A model generated the notes under the pieces. That model was not told the origin of the DNA and ran no database searches. It saw nothing but the letters and a program-made list of their open reading frames with translations. The translations under genes were made by a program, and so were the position numbers. A DNA stretch of 64,000 nt from Manduca sexta (lineage: Eukaryota; Arthropoda; Insecta; Lepidoptera; Sphingidae): assembly GCF_014839805.1 (NCBI RefSeq), contig NC_051130.1, forward strand, positions 7,316,001 to 7,380,000. The letters are read 5' to 3'. The stretch's first letter is position 1, and each line of letters starts with the position of its first letter. Positions 12,594 through 22,865 of this stretch are shown in pieces.

Positions 12594-12625
12594 TCAGGAA
12601 GGCTGCAAAGCCTTCAAAATGTCGG
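12570..12625 (+). repeat. Dispersed repeat, family Q (fragment)
   Basis: Blocks ACACCTCAGTCC, AAGGCTGCAAAG and AATGTCGGGG match copies near 49236-49460 and 58338-58435. The CTGCAAAGTCTTCGAAACG core is a common lepidopteran interspersed sequence. Class unknown to me. Confidence 0.5.
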
Positions 12626-12845
12626 GGAAAAAAACGTGATAAAATCCGTGGTCCACCCCATAACCCAAGCGTCCAAGTGACCATCATATTTATTTGTTGG
12701 CCAGGCGATTAAGTGACTTCTAGTAAAATTTCTCATTAGTAAAAATGAGGAATTAAATAAAAATAGAAATGTTACCAATTTTATTTTAGAAATATACTTC
12801 ATTAATAAAAAAAAAATTCACGACATTCTGTAATGATTATTTATT

Positions 12846-13105
12846 TAATATATGCCAAGATTATTAAATTCGGTACGGCAGCGCTCTGAGGTCCTGGGTT
12901 CGAATCCCAGGTCGGGCAAAGTGATATTTGAGTTTTTCTGCTCAGTATCAGCCCGGAGTCTGGAATTTGTGCCCGATATGGCGATAGGCTCGCCCCCTAT
13001 CACATCATGGGACGGAACATACTTGGCGAAAAGTGGGTGCCATGGTTACGCTTCTGCATACCCCTTTGGGGATAAACTGCGTGATGTTGTGTGTGTGTGT
13101 AAGAT
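12846..13105 (+). mobile_element. tRNA-derived SINE, family A, well preserved
   Basis: Perfect B box in GGGTTCGAATCCCAGG, then GGGCAAAGTGATATTTGAG, GTGCCCGATATGGCGATAGG, CACATCATGGGACGGAAC and a GTGTGTGTGT tail. The 5' tRNA head is shortened. Confidence 0.75.
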
Positions 13106-14630
13106 TATTAAATGGAAATAAGTTGGGTCTTATTTGTTCATTTTAAAATGGTGAAATATCCGTAACATTTATACCATTAACTACAATTTTAAGTATACCT
13201 AAATATATGGTTGAAAAGTAAAAACAAGAAAAAATCTTTCGTTAGGGGTTTTATCAAGCCAATTTGGAGATTTTTGGGGTTTTTCGATTTAGCGTTAGGA
13301 GTAAATATTTTCAGATTTGGTAACCCAGGATGAAACCAAGATGAGCTAAAAACTGACCTTTAAAGATGTAAGGATTTCAAAAAGTACTATATAAGTATGC
13401 TGTTAGAAAACTTTATCTTCCACACAAAATGTAACAGTAATTTTCCAATTTATGGTTTATTTTTTATAAGAGAGTGGTACTATCCCGGAACTCCAAGTAC
13501 AAATATGTTTCGGAGAAGGTTACCATATGAAAGACTTTAGCTGCATTTGACAAGCTCTTAAAGGTCTCAAACAGTAATTTATGAAAAATTATACTCTCAG
13601 AATAATTTCAATCTTGATCTTAATTTAAAAAACATTTGGTAATTAAATTGTCAACAATAGTATCTATTGTCTTTCTTGCTATCTACAGACTTTTACTTTA
13701 AAAAGTATTTATGCCGGAAAATCAGACTTTTAGGGATCTTAGATATTTTAATAAATTGTACCTGTATTTCCAGATAAATACTTACCAAACGCGTATACTC
13801 TATTGAACGTGCACTTCCAGTTGTATTATTCTTCTTTAAAATTGCTATACATGGAATACGTTTTGACCTTCCTTAATAGCTTTATGGCATGGTTAAAATA
13901 CAGACAACATTATTGCATATATATTTGTCACAGCTACTACTGTATCTGTTCTAATAACTATAAATTAAACATATTTGTTTACCATTTTTGTCAATGATAT
14001 AGATGTTTCTTTCGCTTATTGAAGGTTAAAATTAAAATTTGATAATATGACATCGACATATTGACGAGTAACAGTTTTATGAAGATTTCGTTTTCGCAAC
14101 ATTTTTCAAGTTTTTTTATTATCCTTTCGAATAATTTTTCCTCCCTCTTTTGTTCACTTCAAATCTATATTTTATTTTATATAATATTTTATCTAATTAA
14201 GTTTCAGTTAAAAACAAAAAAAATCTTCTGTTCATTTTCCATACATTAAGGGCGGAAACCACTTTTTATGAAATTCTATCAGCTACACACTGTTAAAGTC
14301 TCTTGATCACAAATTACATCCTTTCAAACGTTTTTTTTCTAAATTATCATAGTATGTAATTTGATGTTATAACAATATCTCCGTGTTTTATATATTTTTA
14401 TAAAAAATAATTAAAAATAAATAAATAAAACAAATAAATTTAAGACGAAATTCAATAGTACTATGTTGGCTCGTTACAAATTAGTCTAAAGTAATACAAA
14501 TAACAAACATAGTAAGAGGTTTTTCGATATATTTCATAAACCAAATTTCTATATATATTTTTCCGATATTTATTACTGGGGTTTTAAATGTGTAAAAATA
14601 ATAGGATCCATAAAAAATAATGGCTTTTTG
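13106..14630. other. 1.5-kb stretch without a recognised gene
   Basis: A+T-rich. Short open frames (13803, 14061) are Y/I/F-rich translations of A+T-rich DNA, without promoter or splice support. Confidence 0.45.
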
Positions 14631-14674
14631 AGATCTTCAGCTAAGGTAATACCTTAGAGTTAGCTGAAGATCTA
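14631..14674. repeat. Inverted repeat (hairpin)
   Basis: Arms AGATCTTCAGCTA and TAGCTGAAGATCT around an inner AAGGTAATACCTT palindrome. It could be a small MITE remnant or a hairpin. Confidence 0.6.
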
Positions 14675-15000
14675 AGGATACCTTGGATTTTTTCGTGTTT
14701 CCACCGGCGGTAAGCACCTGTAGAAAATTCCGACAGTGTACTTTTCCGAAACCAACAATAACTTATATATTAATCCATGATATGATCTATATATGTAAAA
14801 TTTATCTAAATATTCCGTTACGGCTTTCTCTTTTAATAAAAATCCATATTATAATATTTATATGTAGAAGGATTAGGAATATAAATTCATGATATTAGTA
14901 AGCAAAATTTTTTTCTTTAAGATCTATTAATTATTTTTTTGCTAGAATATATTTTATATTACCCGCCCGTATAGAGACCACCGTACACATATACACCTTA

Positions 15001-15155
15001 CCCTGCCATGTAAGTGTGTCACGTACCGGTAACAGCCAGTGTATATTCAGTTCCAGAAGGCCAGCATAATTGTGTCGACTGTTGAGGGATACTCATCTGT
15101 CTTTAGCCGACATTCTATTGGACCTCATTCTACTTAGTATCAGGTGCAGTGGGAT
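15001..15155 (+). repeat. Dispersed repeat, family X (copy 1)
   Basis: Matches the reverse complement of 54562-54740: GTCGACTGTTGAGGG, CCAGTGTATATTCAGTTCC and ATCAGGTGCAGTGG blocks. Probably a LINE or SINE tail. Class uncertain. Confidence 0.5.
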
Positions 15156-15866
15156 ATTTAGCCGTGCTGACATATAAAAAGAAAGAAATTATAAAGTTTA
15201 TTTCGTTTTATTGTAACGCAGTCGCATCGCTGTGGACTACAAGTTTTCTTCACAAATACAACCGCCTCCACAAGAGGATTGTAGCTTCCGTATATATTAT
15301 ACTGTTGATTCGACTCGCTTGGTCGCTCAGGTATAGCCAGTGCTTTACCGTTATTCATATTATATTACATAGTATTTCATTAAATTATTGATAATAATTA
15401 GAGGATCATTGCAGTTAGTTGGTATAGAGTACATGCAAAAGGAATATAAAGGGCATTTTGATATAGCGTTACTAAATGAAACCACATACCTACTTAGCTT
15501 CATGAAAATAAAACTTTACAATAAATTACTGAAACTGTGGATGTAAAATAAGAATATGTAGGTTTTAAAGAAAATAAATACCAAAAAGTTTTATTTCAAT
15601 TTTAGACCTCCCAATGCCAATGTCACAACTGCAAAATAATTCCTCGCACCGCCTTGATTCCATTTACAGTCAGAAATAAACTAGCAGACTCACCATATTC
15701 GAACTAAACTAAACTAAAATCAAAGAATCAGAAAGTTAACAGGGATTATTGGTGAAAATATTCGTTATTTCCAGCAGATTTTTGGCACATTGTTAGATGA
15801 GATAAAGACGAGTATGTGATTTCATTTATTAACACAATGTCAAAATTACCCTGTATTGTGAGCGAC
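15156..15866. other. Intergenic, nothing recognised
   Basis: Opposed short open frames at 15149-15391 lack start context, promoter or domain. Confidence 0.4.
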
Positions 15867-16138
15867 TATCCTACTAATATAATAAAAGCGAAGGTTTTTG
15901 AGAGTAGTTGTATGGATGTATGTTTGTTCCTCTTACACGAAAAAACTACTGAACGGATTTGTGTGATACTTTACAATAATATTGATTATACATCAGAAAA
16001 ACACATAGGCTACAATTTATAATGATTTTGTGTAATTTAGTCATAATATAACGTTACATATCAAGTAAGTCGGAAAAAAATATTCCTTCTAAACGAAAAC
16101 TCCTTCACGCTGGCGAATCCGCGAGCAAATACTATTAG
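15867..16138 (+). mobile_element. Non-autonomous Helitron
   Basis: Head TATCCTACTAATATAATAAA, internal AAAAACTACTGAACGGATTT and ACATAGGCTACAATTTAT, and tail TTCACGCTGGCGAATCCGCG then GCAAATACTATTAG, a diverged Helitron 3' end. Confidence 0.65.
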
Positions 16139-16320
16139 TTCATAAAGCGAAAAGTTTTCTATAGTAGCTCATTGCGAAGAATTGCCTTTCAGGGTCAGCC
16201 AGTGCCCATACTACATAGTACGAGTTTACAACCACTAGGTACCAGTAAGACTTGGCGACACAATTCTACCGACTCTGTCAAAGGTCACGATGTCTTACTT
16301 TGGACGACATTGTATTTCTT

Positions 16321-16640
16321 AATTTAATGTATAAGAATTTTATTTATATTTCGAATATATTTGCCTTAAGGTTCAAATACAAACACATATCACGCCTTTA
16401 TCCCTAAAGATAGAAATAAACTGGGGCACCAACTTTTCGCCATGTATTCCTAAATTTAATGTAAAAGAATTTTATTTATATTTCGAATGTATTTGCCATC
16501 AGGTGCAAATACAAACACATATCACGCCTTTATCCCTGAAGATAAAGATAAACTGGGGCACCAAGTTTTCGCCATGTATTCCGTTCCATGGTGTGATAGA
16601 GGGCGAACCCGCCATATCGGGTTTGTATTTAACTTCTATC
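16321..16640 (-). repeat. 132-bp tandem duplication carrying a SINE-A tail
   Basis: AATTTAATGTATAAGAATTT at 16321 recurs with few changes at 16453 (period 132 bp). Each unit carries the 3' part of SINE family A read on the minus strand (ATGGCGAAAA, CCAGTTTATC). The second unit runs further into the SINE body. Confidence 0.65.
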
Positions 16641-16679
16641 TTGCAGGTGGCACTATGAATCACTACAGTGTTGTAGGAA

Positions 16680-16733
16680 CTTAAGTGGCGGAAAACGCCT
16701 ATCACGCCGGCGAAGCCGCGAGCAATTTCTAGT
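16680..16733 (+). mobile_element. Helitron 3' end fragment
   Basis: ATCACGCCGGCGAAGCCGCG then AGCAATTTCTAGT: the terminal block of a lepidopteran Helitron, without its head. Confidence 0.5.
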
Positions 16734-16861
16734 ATTGCACCAGTTGTTATAAAACATTACTCAATATCATAATCAGTAACAGTGCAGCTGCAAATCGATT
16801 CCTTCACGATCCATATTCAATTCTGATAAGGTCTGTTCTACTTCTATCTTTTATAAAACAT

Positions 16862-17118
16862 AAACAAACAAACACATATCACGCATTTATCCACGAAGGG
16901 GTATGCAGAGGCGCAACCTGGGCACCCACTTTTCGCCAAGTGCGTTGTCCCATGATGTGATAGGGGGCGAGCTTATCGCCATATCGGGCACAAATTCCAG
17001 GGCCAATACTGAGCTGAAAAGATCCAAATATCACTATGCTCAACCTAGGATTCGAACTCAGGACCTCAGACCACTGCTATACCACGCATGCAGTACAATT
17101 ACGCCACCGAGACAGTCA
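16862..17118 (-). mobile_element. tRNA-derived SINE, family A
   Basis: Minus-strand copy: tRNA head with TGGCGTAATTGTACTGCATG, B-box-like GAGTTCGAATCC, body with GTGCCCGATATGGCGATAAG and CATGGGACAACGC, and tail. Confidence 0.7.
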
Positions 17119-17143
17119 TACGCCACATTTTTATAAAACGTGC

Positions 17144-17281
17144 AATTAACTATGTACTTTTATTGTATGATTATAGTCTATACTATTATATAGACTTAAT
17201 TAACTATGTACTTTTATTGTATGATTATAGTCTATACTATTATATAGACTATAATCATACAATTAAAGTACATAGTTAATT
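17144..17281. repeat. 54-bp tandem duplication ending in a near-perfect hairpin
   Basis: AATTAACTATGTACTTTT starts at 17144 and again at 17198 (period 54 bp). The second copy is followed at once by its reverse complement (about 17241-17281), giving a roughly 40-bp-arm hairpin. Confidence 0.8.
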
Positions 17282-18404
17282 GTATCACAGTTTATTTGTT
17301 ACTACGTATTAATCGCGACTCCACCCGTCTGATTTTTCAAGGAATAGAAATCCACTGTGCACAATTCCAGAATAAAAAGTTTGCTTGTATGTGATCCAAG
17401 ACTTGGTTTATCTGTGTGCTAAATTTAATTCAAATACGTTCAGTTGTTTCGGCGTTTACATTAAACAAACACCTAAACTTGCGCACATACAAACAAACTT
17501 TCCCATTTATAATATTAGTAAGAACGATGAAGACCTATAATCAGGATGTTTCTATACTTATGATCATATTATGTCCTTTCGAGTGATTGCCTATACACAA
17601 TATCTCGTCTGTTATCTTACCAGAGGCACTTTATCCCTTAAGACATTCCCCAAACTGGGTCGCTGCCTACATCTGGGTCCTGATTGAATATTGGATGAGT
17701 GCTGAAAATTAGAACATGACGGACCGAACGGGTTAACAGCCGCACGGCCACTAATGGACAAGAAAAGTGACCAAAATTTCTGTTACGCGCCGCTATCCTA
17801 GCCGATTGACATCGGGCGTTTCCGGAAGTATTCGGCTGCTCGGGCAGGCTGGCAGAAGAGAAGATATGTCACGCGACGACTATTCTATTATTCTCTTTGG
17901 TTGCACGTAGTCAAAAATGTTTAAAATGAGTGGAATGAATGTGAAATAATGGACCACCGTAAGGATTTTCTTAAACAAAACTCAGAATATTGAACTTTTA
18001 TTGGCGTCATTTAACTTTGTTAAATTTCTTTGATATCAAACAGCATTAGTAAAATTTTAAGATCAAAAACTAAACAGTTTTTGTAAGTTCTTAAATATGG
18101 ACCATATGGTTTCAAATGGGGACCATATTGAATGTTATAAAATAAAAATTTAAATTATGTAAAATTTAATCAATCAATTATAATAACTGTTTACCCCAAT
18201 TTACCCCAGAGTAATATTTGTTCAAGTGACGATCTTACATAGGTAGTTAAAACACACATTTTATATTGACAAAATCGAAAAATGTTCCTCGTGGATTAAT
18301 CCGTGGGGGTTACTTTATGACAAGCGATATAGAAGCCGTGTTTATACGAATACGAACAACTTTCTTTGTGAAATACCGGTGGTCCGTATTAAAAGCCTGG
18401 TCCA
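17282..18404. other. 1.1-kb stretch without a recognised gene
   Basis: A less A+T-rich patch at about 17650-17890 looks like decayed transposon sequence. 17370-17520 ends in a Helitron/MITE-like TTTATAATATTAGTA. Confidence 0.4.
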
Positions 18405-18412
18405 TATATAAC
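18405..18412 (+). promoter_or_regulatory. TATA box with downstream TCAGT initiator
   Basis: TATATAAC at 18405, with TCAGTTAC at 18439-18446, a good arthropod initiator, about 35 bp downstream. Confidence 0.45.
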
Positions 18413-18541
18413 GCGTTTACTCTACACAAGTTATAACGTCAGTTACAAACCACATACAGTGATAACTGATAAAGCTCTATTAGGAATGATTGCCGATAGG
18501 TATTTAAAACACATGAATCACGAAGACAATAACTAAAGAAG

Positions 18542-18694
18542 ATGCAACATTATTTTCCTTTGTTATACACTTTCATAAGTCACTTCCTCATTTCACACAC
18601 TGAAGTAGTTAAAAATAATAGTCTATTACCTTTTATTACTAATAAAGACATTCAGTGGAACAAAAAGGAAAAAGAAAAATACAACTTGACATAA
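18542..18694 (+). CDS. Possible 50-aa secreted micro-protein
   Basis: A 50-codon frame behind a TATA box (18405) and a TCAGT initiator (18440). It begins MQHYFPLLYTFISHFLISHT, which could be a signal peptide, and continues as a Lys-rich tail (QWNKKEKEKY). Against it: a 16-codon upstream frame starts in the same leader (ATG near 18487), there is no clear AATAAA just after the stop, and the frame is short. The promoter spacing is the main support. No family recognised; it may equally be the first exon of something larger, or chance. Confidence 0.3.
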   Translation: MQHYFPLLYTFISHFLISHTEVVKNNSLLPFITNKDIQWNKKEKEKYNLT

Positions 18695-18878
18695 ATATAT
18701 ATGTTTTATATTTTCTACGAGTATGTTATTTCACGCTGTAGAGCAAAGAACTTAGATTTTTAATAGTAAAGGGCTCGAGCCAATAGTCTACAGTGTACTC
18801 CATGTCTGTACAGTGCGACTTGGTATGTCATCAATGATCAGTCAAAGCGGTTATTAAGATTGACTTCATTTTGAATTT

Positions 18879-19194
18879 ACTGGTGGCAGGTGAGTTAGAT
18901 CTCATAATATATGAAAGTTGGCCTGGGTAGGTACCACCGCAATGTCTTTTCTGCCGCCAAGCAGCAGTGTGTGGTCGCTGTTGTGTTCCGGTTCGAAGGA
19001 CATTGTAACCAGTGTAACTAATGGACATAATAAGACTTAACATCTCATGTCTCAGGATGACAAGCGCAGTGAAATACCAAACAATACTTTGTTATTCAAG
19101 GTGTTAGGTGGTGTTTTTACTATTTATGGGCGGTCGTATCACTTACCATCAGGCGAACTGCAAGCTCGTCTCGCCATTCAAAGCAATAAAAAAA
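18879..19194 (+). repeat. Dispersed repeat, family R (copy 1), probable LINE/SINE tail
   Basis: Shares long blocks with 58453-58768: GGTAGGTACCACCGCAATGT, GTGTTCCGGTT, ATTTATGGGCGGTCGTATCA, CTTACCATCAGGCGAAC, ending CAAAGCAATAAAAAAAA. The AATAAA(n) end suggests the 3' tail of a non-LTR element. Confidence 0.65.
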
Positions 19195-20194
19195 ATATGC
19201 AATATTTAAAAGAATATTAGTTAATTTATAGAATCTTAATTTTATTTGGGTAATCTAGTTTAATAATAGCCCTAAAATAATAAAATGATAATCATAGCCT
19301 AGGGAATTGCAAGTACCTGATAACTTCATATCAAAAGGTATAACCCTTGTTATTATATATGTTTGATGAAGCGAGAAAGTTCTGTTCTTAATAATTGCAT
19401 TTATTTTAATGTTATATTTCTTCGTTTTATCAAAGTGCTACGTCATTAAAACTTCGTGTTATGATGATAAGAATAAATGTTCGAAAACGCAGTTAAAACC
19501 TTCGATATTAAACAAGCGGGTCAAGAGCGAACATTTAGACTCAATTTAAAGGTCACCTAAATATATGAAGTGTTGCCAATACATAAAATTGTATTTAGTT
19601 TTTTGAATCATTTTTGTTTTTATACCTCACTGGTGATTGTGAATAAAAATTTATCTTTTCTGTACATTCATTCAATTGTTTTCGAAGTGACAAACGTTAA
19701 TTTATTATTTAATATCGTGACATAATGAAGTCTTTTTTTCCATTTTGTACGGCATCTTTATCTTATTTTTTAATTTTAAAATATACATACTCAATACTTA
19801 AACATATATTACGATTTAATAACATGTTAATTTTGTGAAACTAGTCTAATATAAGCACAAATAATCAAGCAACTACTAAAATCTATATATTTCGCACGAC
19901 GAAAACACAAGGATAATCGGTATATCAGTAAAACAAGTTTTTAAAACAAGGTAAATGCAAGATCACTACTACACAGAAACCACGCAACAGGAGAATTGCA
20001 AAGACGTATTATTGTACCCCATTGGGCTCATTGAGGCAAATTCAATCACTCCCGATGACATCACACACTAAAAGAGATACGAGTTCCAACTGACACTAAT
20101 TGAATGCGACGACTAGTGGACCGATCGGCTGCGTCGACTGTTCTAATATAACCTCGTTTGCAGCACTCGTCTGTAAAAAATACGTACAGAGAAA
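19195..20194. other. 1.0-kb stretch without a recognised gene
   Basis: A+T-rich upstream region of the gene at 20195. No clear TATA box; ATATAACC near 20153 is a weak candidate. Confidence 0.4.
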
Positions 20195-20755
20195 ATGACT
20201 GTGTATATTGCTGGATTTATATGCGCACTTGTCCTGGTAAGTCCTTTTATATCTCTGCTTACACCTACTTACATTCCATAATAAATTACGCGTCATTAGA
20301 GTTCAAAGTTTGCGTTTACGAGTGATTTTGTAGTAAATAATTTCTCTTACTACGTAATTAATGACGTAGTTACAGATTGTATAGAAAAATATTTTCTTTT
20401 TAAGGCAGCGTTAGTGTTGGCTTGGATAGCGTATTGCATGTTCGTGAGAGAGAGACACAAGTCAGAAGTGTACCAGTACAGCATCTCCGATCTGCAGCAT
20501 CGGAACTACCTCATGTCACAGACGCCGGAAAACGAGAAAAAGGAAGAGAAAGAACTGACTGTTGGTTATTTCGTTCTGCCGTCACGCAAACACAAGGAAG
20601 AGGATTACAACAACAGACCTGATTACCCGGAAAGTCCTGTTCCTATTTCACAGCCTAGTACCGATAAATTGATTGAAATATTAAATGAAGAAGAAACACA
20701 CTACAAAGATGGGATATATGAAGTTGACTCAAAGGTTATGTACAGCGAGGTATAA
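20195..20755 (+). CDS. Small single-pass membrane protein, unknown family
   Basis: Two exons (20195-20236 and 20405-20755) with consensus donor GTAAGTCC and acceptor TTTTTAAG; the phase-0 intron is 168 bp. Exon 1 gives MTVYIAGFICALVL and exon 2 continues the same hydrophobic run (AALVLAWIAYCMFV), so the splice joins one transmembrane segment at residues 3-31. RERHK follows directly, which predicts N-terminus outside and a roughly 95-residue hydrophilic tail inside the cell. The tail is rich in Glu, Lys and Tyr, with a Pro stretch (YPESPVPISQPS) and short Tyr motifs (YEVDSKVMYSEV) that could be sorting or phosphorylation sites. Length is 130 residues. An AATAAA lies at 20870. I do not recognise the family; it could be an adaptor-like or regulatory membrane peptide. 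Confidence 0.7.
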
Positions 20756-21385
20756 TATTCTTTTGACAATATTTTCTCAGAGTATTGCACAACTATAGAA
20801 TAATTATACCTACCTTCAGCACCTAAGATTTTTTTAATAATTAGCATTACTTTAAAGATATATTTTTCTAATAAAATTATTTTAGATATCGACATTTCTT
20901 TATTAATAATTCCTTCACTCACATTAAATAACCATAGATCAAATTTTAAGCACGATTAAAAATTAAAATAAAGGTATTCGTAATTAATTTTGAGACCATA
21001 TAACAAACTTTGTTTTTATTAATTACGGTCTATCAATCAAGAATAATTTTAACGGTCTTTTAGCCTTAACTATTTCACAATATTTTACTTGTTTGCAAAT
21101 AGCTATTACAAGTTATTATAAAAAAATATAACCTATAGATGTATAACTAAACCTGTAACACCGATTTGCTAGAACAATTTCCATTTTATAGTTCAGACAA
21201 CAAAGACCAATACATATAGTTTTATAAAGACTTATGAGCAAACCATCACAAACATAAAATGTGTAGTAAACATCACTTAACAATAAAGCAAATAAATACA
21301 CACAATACAACCGGCTTGCATTTTACATGGCTTCAATGCAGTTACGTAACTGCGCAGGTCATATAATACATTCGCTTGGAACTGG
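20756..21385. other. Intergenic between convergent genes
   Basis: Contains the 3' end of the membrane-protein gene. Its right half (from about 21080) is duplicated at 22550-22865. Confidence 0.5.
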
Positions 21386-22157
21386 TTATTGAGATAGACT
21401 CTTAAAGCCGTCTGCGACTTTATCGATCACGCTTTTCTCCGTTGGTTTGAACACGTGTACGACAGCGTCTCCTGCGTCGCTCATAGTTTTGACCACATCG
21501 TTCCAGGCGCTTTTTATCGAGTCAAAAATGTCGCGTTTCTCTCGAATACCTTCTGACGGGAACGCCGACACGAATGTGATGATGAGCTGAAATGTTTTCA
21601 GTCCGATATATATTGTAGACTTTTAAATTTCAAATAAATATCTAGCAATATGTACTTAATTTTGATGTGAGAATATTAGAGAAAATACTGGCTGATGAAA
21701 TTTTATCGGCATCGAAATGAAAAATATGTTTTTTTTAAATAATCTACTTATATGAACTACATTGAATATCGGATCTTTAAACAAAGTTTATTTTGATTAT
21801 TCAATAATGCACGTACTCTATAAATAGCGTTATACAGCCGATAGTGATAAAAACTAGTGCAACCAAGCGATTGACACAATATCTGGCATTGTTTTTTTAG
21901 TATACTGATACAGGCATCAAGACAAAAGTACAAGTATCGATATTCAAAAAAAAATAAAACGAGAAAAGATTTTATAAAAATCAAAATAAACTACCATGCT
22001 TAAAATCGAAAGCGCAGAACAGTAGTACTTGTGATTAATAGTAATGACCCGACCATGACATCTATGAATGGATATGGAGTACCTACAAGCAACAGCACAG
22101 GAGAGCGAAATATAAAAATCCACTTACAATGCACAAGAATATCAGCTTAAAATCCAT
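21386..22157 (-). CDS. Secreted helical peptide precursor 1 (three-gene family)
   Basis: Exon 1 is 22128-22157 (10 codons, MDFKLIFLCI) and exon 2 is 21386-21586. Donor GTAAGTGG and acceptor ATTTCAG join in phase 0 inside the signal peptide. The 76-residue product has a signal peptide ending FVSA, a short propeptide (FPSEGIREKR) ending in a dibasic site, and a predicted amphipathic mature helix starting DIFDSIKSAWNDVVK and containing AGDAVVHVF, then a KPTEKSVIDKV tail. Secreted action is likely. Hydrophobic spacing and the AGxAVxxV core match the cecropin helix pattern, but charge is near neutral, so an antimicrobial role is only a hypothesis. The neighbour at 22866 is a paralogue with conserved promoter and introns; 28632 is a more distant one. 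No family recognised by name. Confidence 0.8.
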
Positions 22158-22330
22158 GTCGACACAGATTAAATTTGTTTGCAATTACTGCAACAATAGA
22201 TGTTATCGGTACAAAGTTCTGCCTCCTACTGGAACACAAAGGAGTAGCAGGAAGATTTGAACTCGGTTTAGCCACGCATTCGAGTCAGTAATCATGCGAG
22301 GAGACGAAATTACAGGCGACAATAGATGGA
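22158..22330 (-). promoter_or_regulatory. Conserved promoter region of helical peptide gene 1
   Basis: Closely matches the region upstream of gene 2 (24256-24420): shared CTATTGTTGCAGTAATTGC initiator block, CTCCTTTGTGTTCC, and TAAACCGAGTTCAAATCTTCC with few changes. Copy 1 has a GATA motif (CCGATAAC) at a 4-base difference. Conservation may reflect recent duplication or shared control. Confidence 0.5.
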
Positions 22331-22865
22331 TGACGCACAAGGGCTGTGTGTCCGATGGCCAAACATCGTTCCAAACAATAGATTGTATTTTATGTTCATT
22401 TTAATGATTTTATTGTGGAAAAAAAATTGACCTATTTTATTAAAGTTGTTAGTACTATATACTACTACTATTACTATATAAGAATTTTGTCTGAAAAGCA
22501 GCACAAAAAATTGTTTTTATTATATATATTTTTGTCAGTACTAAATATTACACAATATTTTACTTATTTTACAAATAGCTGTTGCTAGTGAGGCTAGCAA
22601 CATAAACAATTACGTATAAACTTTACTACTAACTTATGTTGCAACACCGATTTCCTAGAGCAATTCCCATTTAATGGTTATTACATACGAAGGTAAAACA
22701 AAGGGCACTATTACGTTTGTTATTATACTTATTTATATACAGACTATTGATAATCCATCAGAAACATATTAAATATATATCACTTTACAATAAAGCCAAT
22801 AAGTATAAACACATACAAGCGGATTGCATTCTACACGGCTAATGCTTATACATAACTGTGCAGAT

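Noticed and set aside
12860..12935. Possible tRNA gene
   Set aside because: A perfect B box is present, but no cloverleaf with acceptor stem could be drawn and the sequence continues as a SINE.
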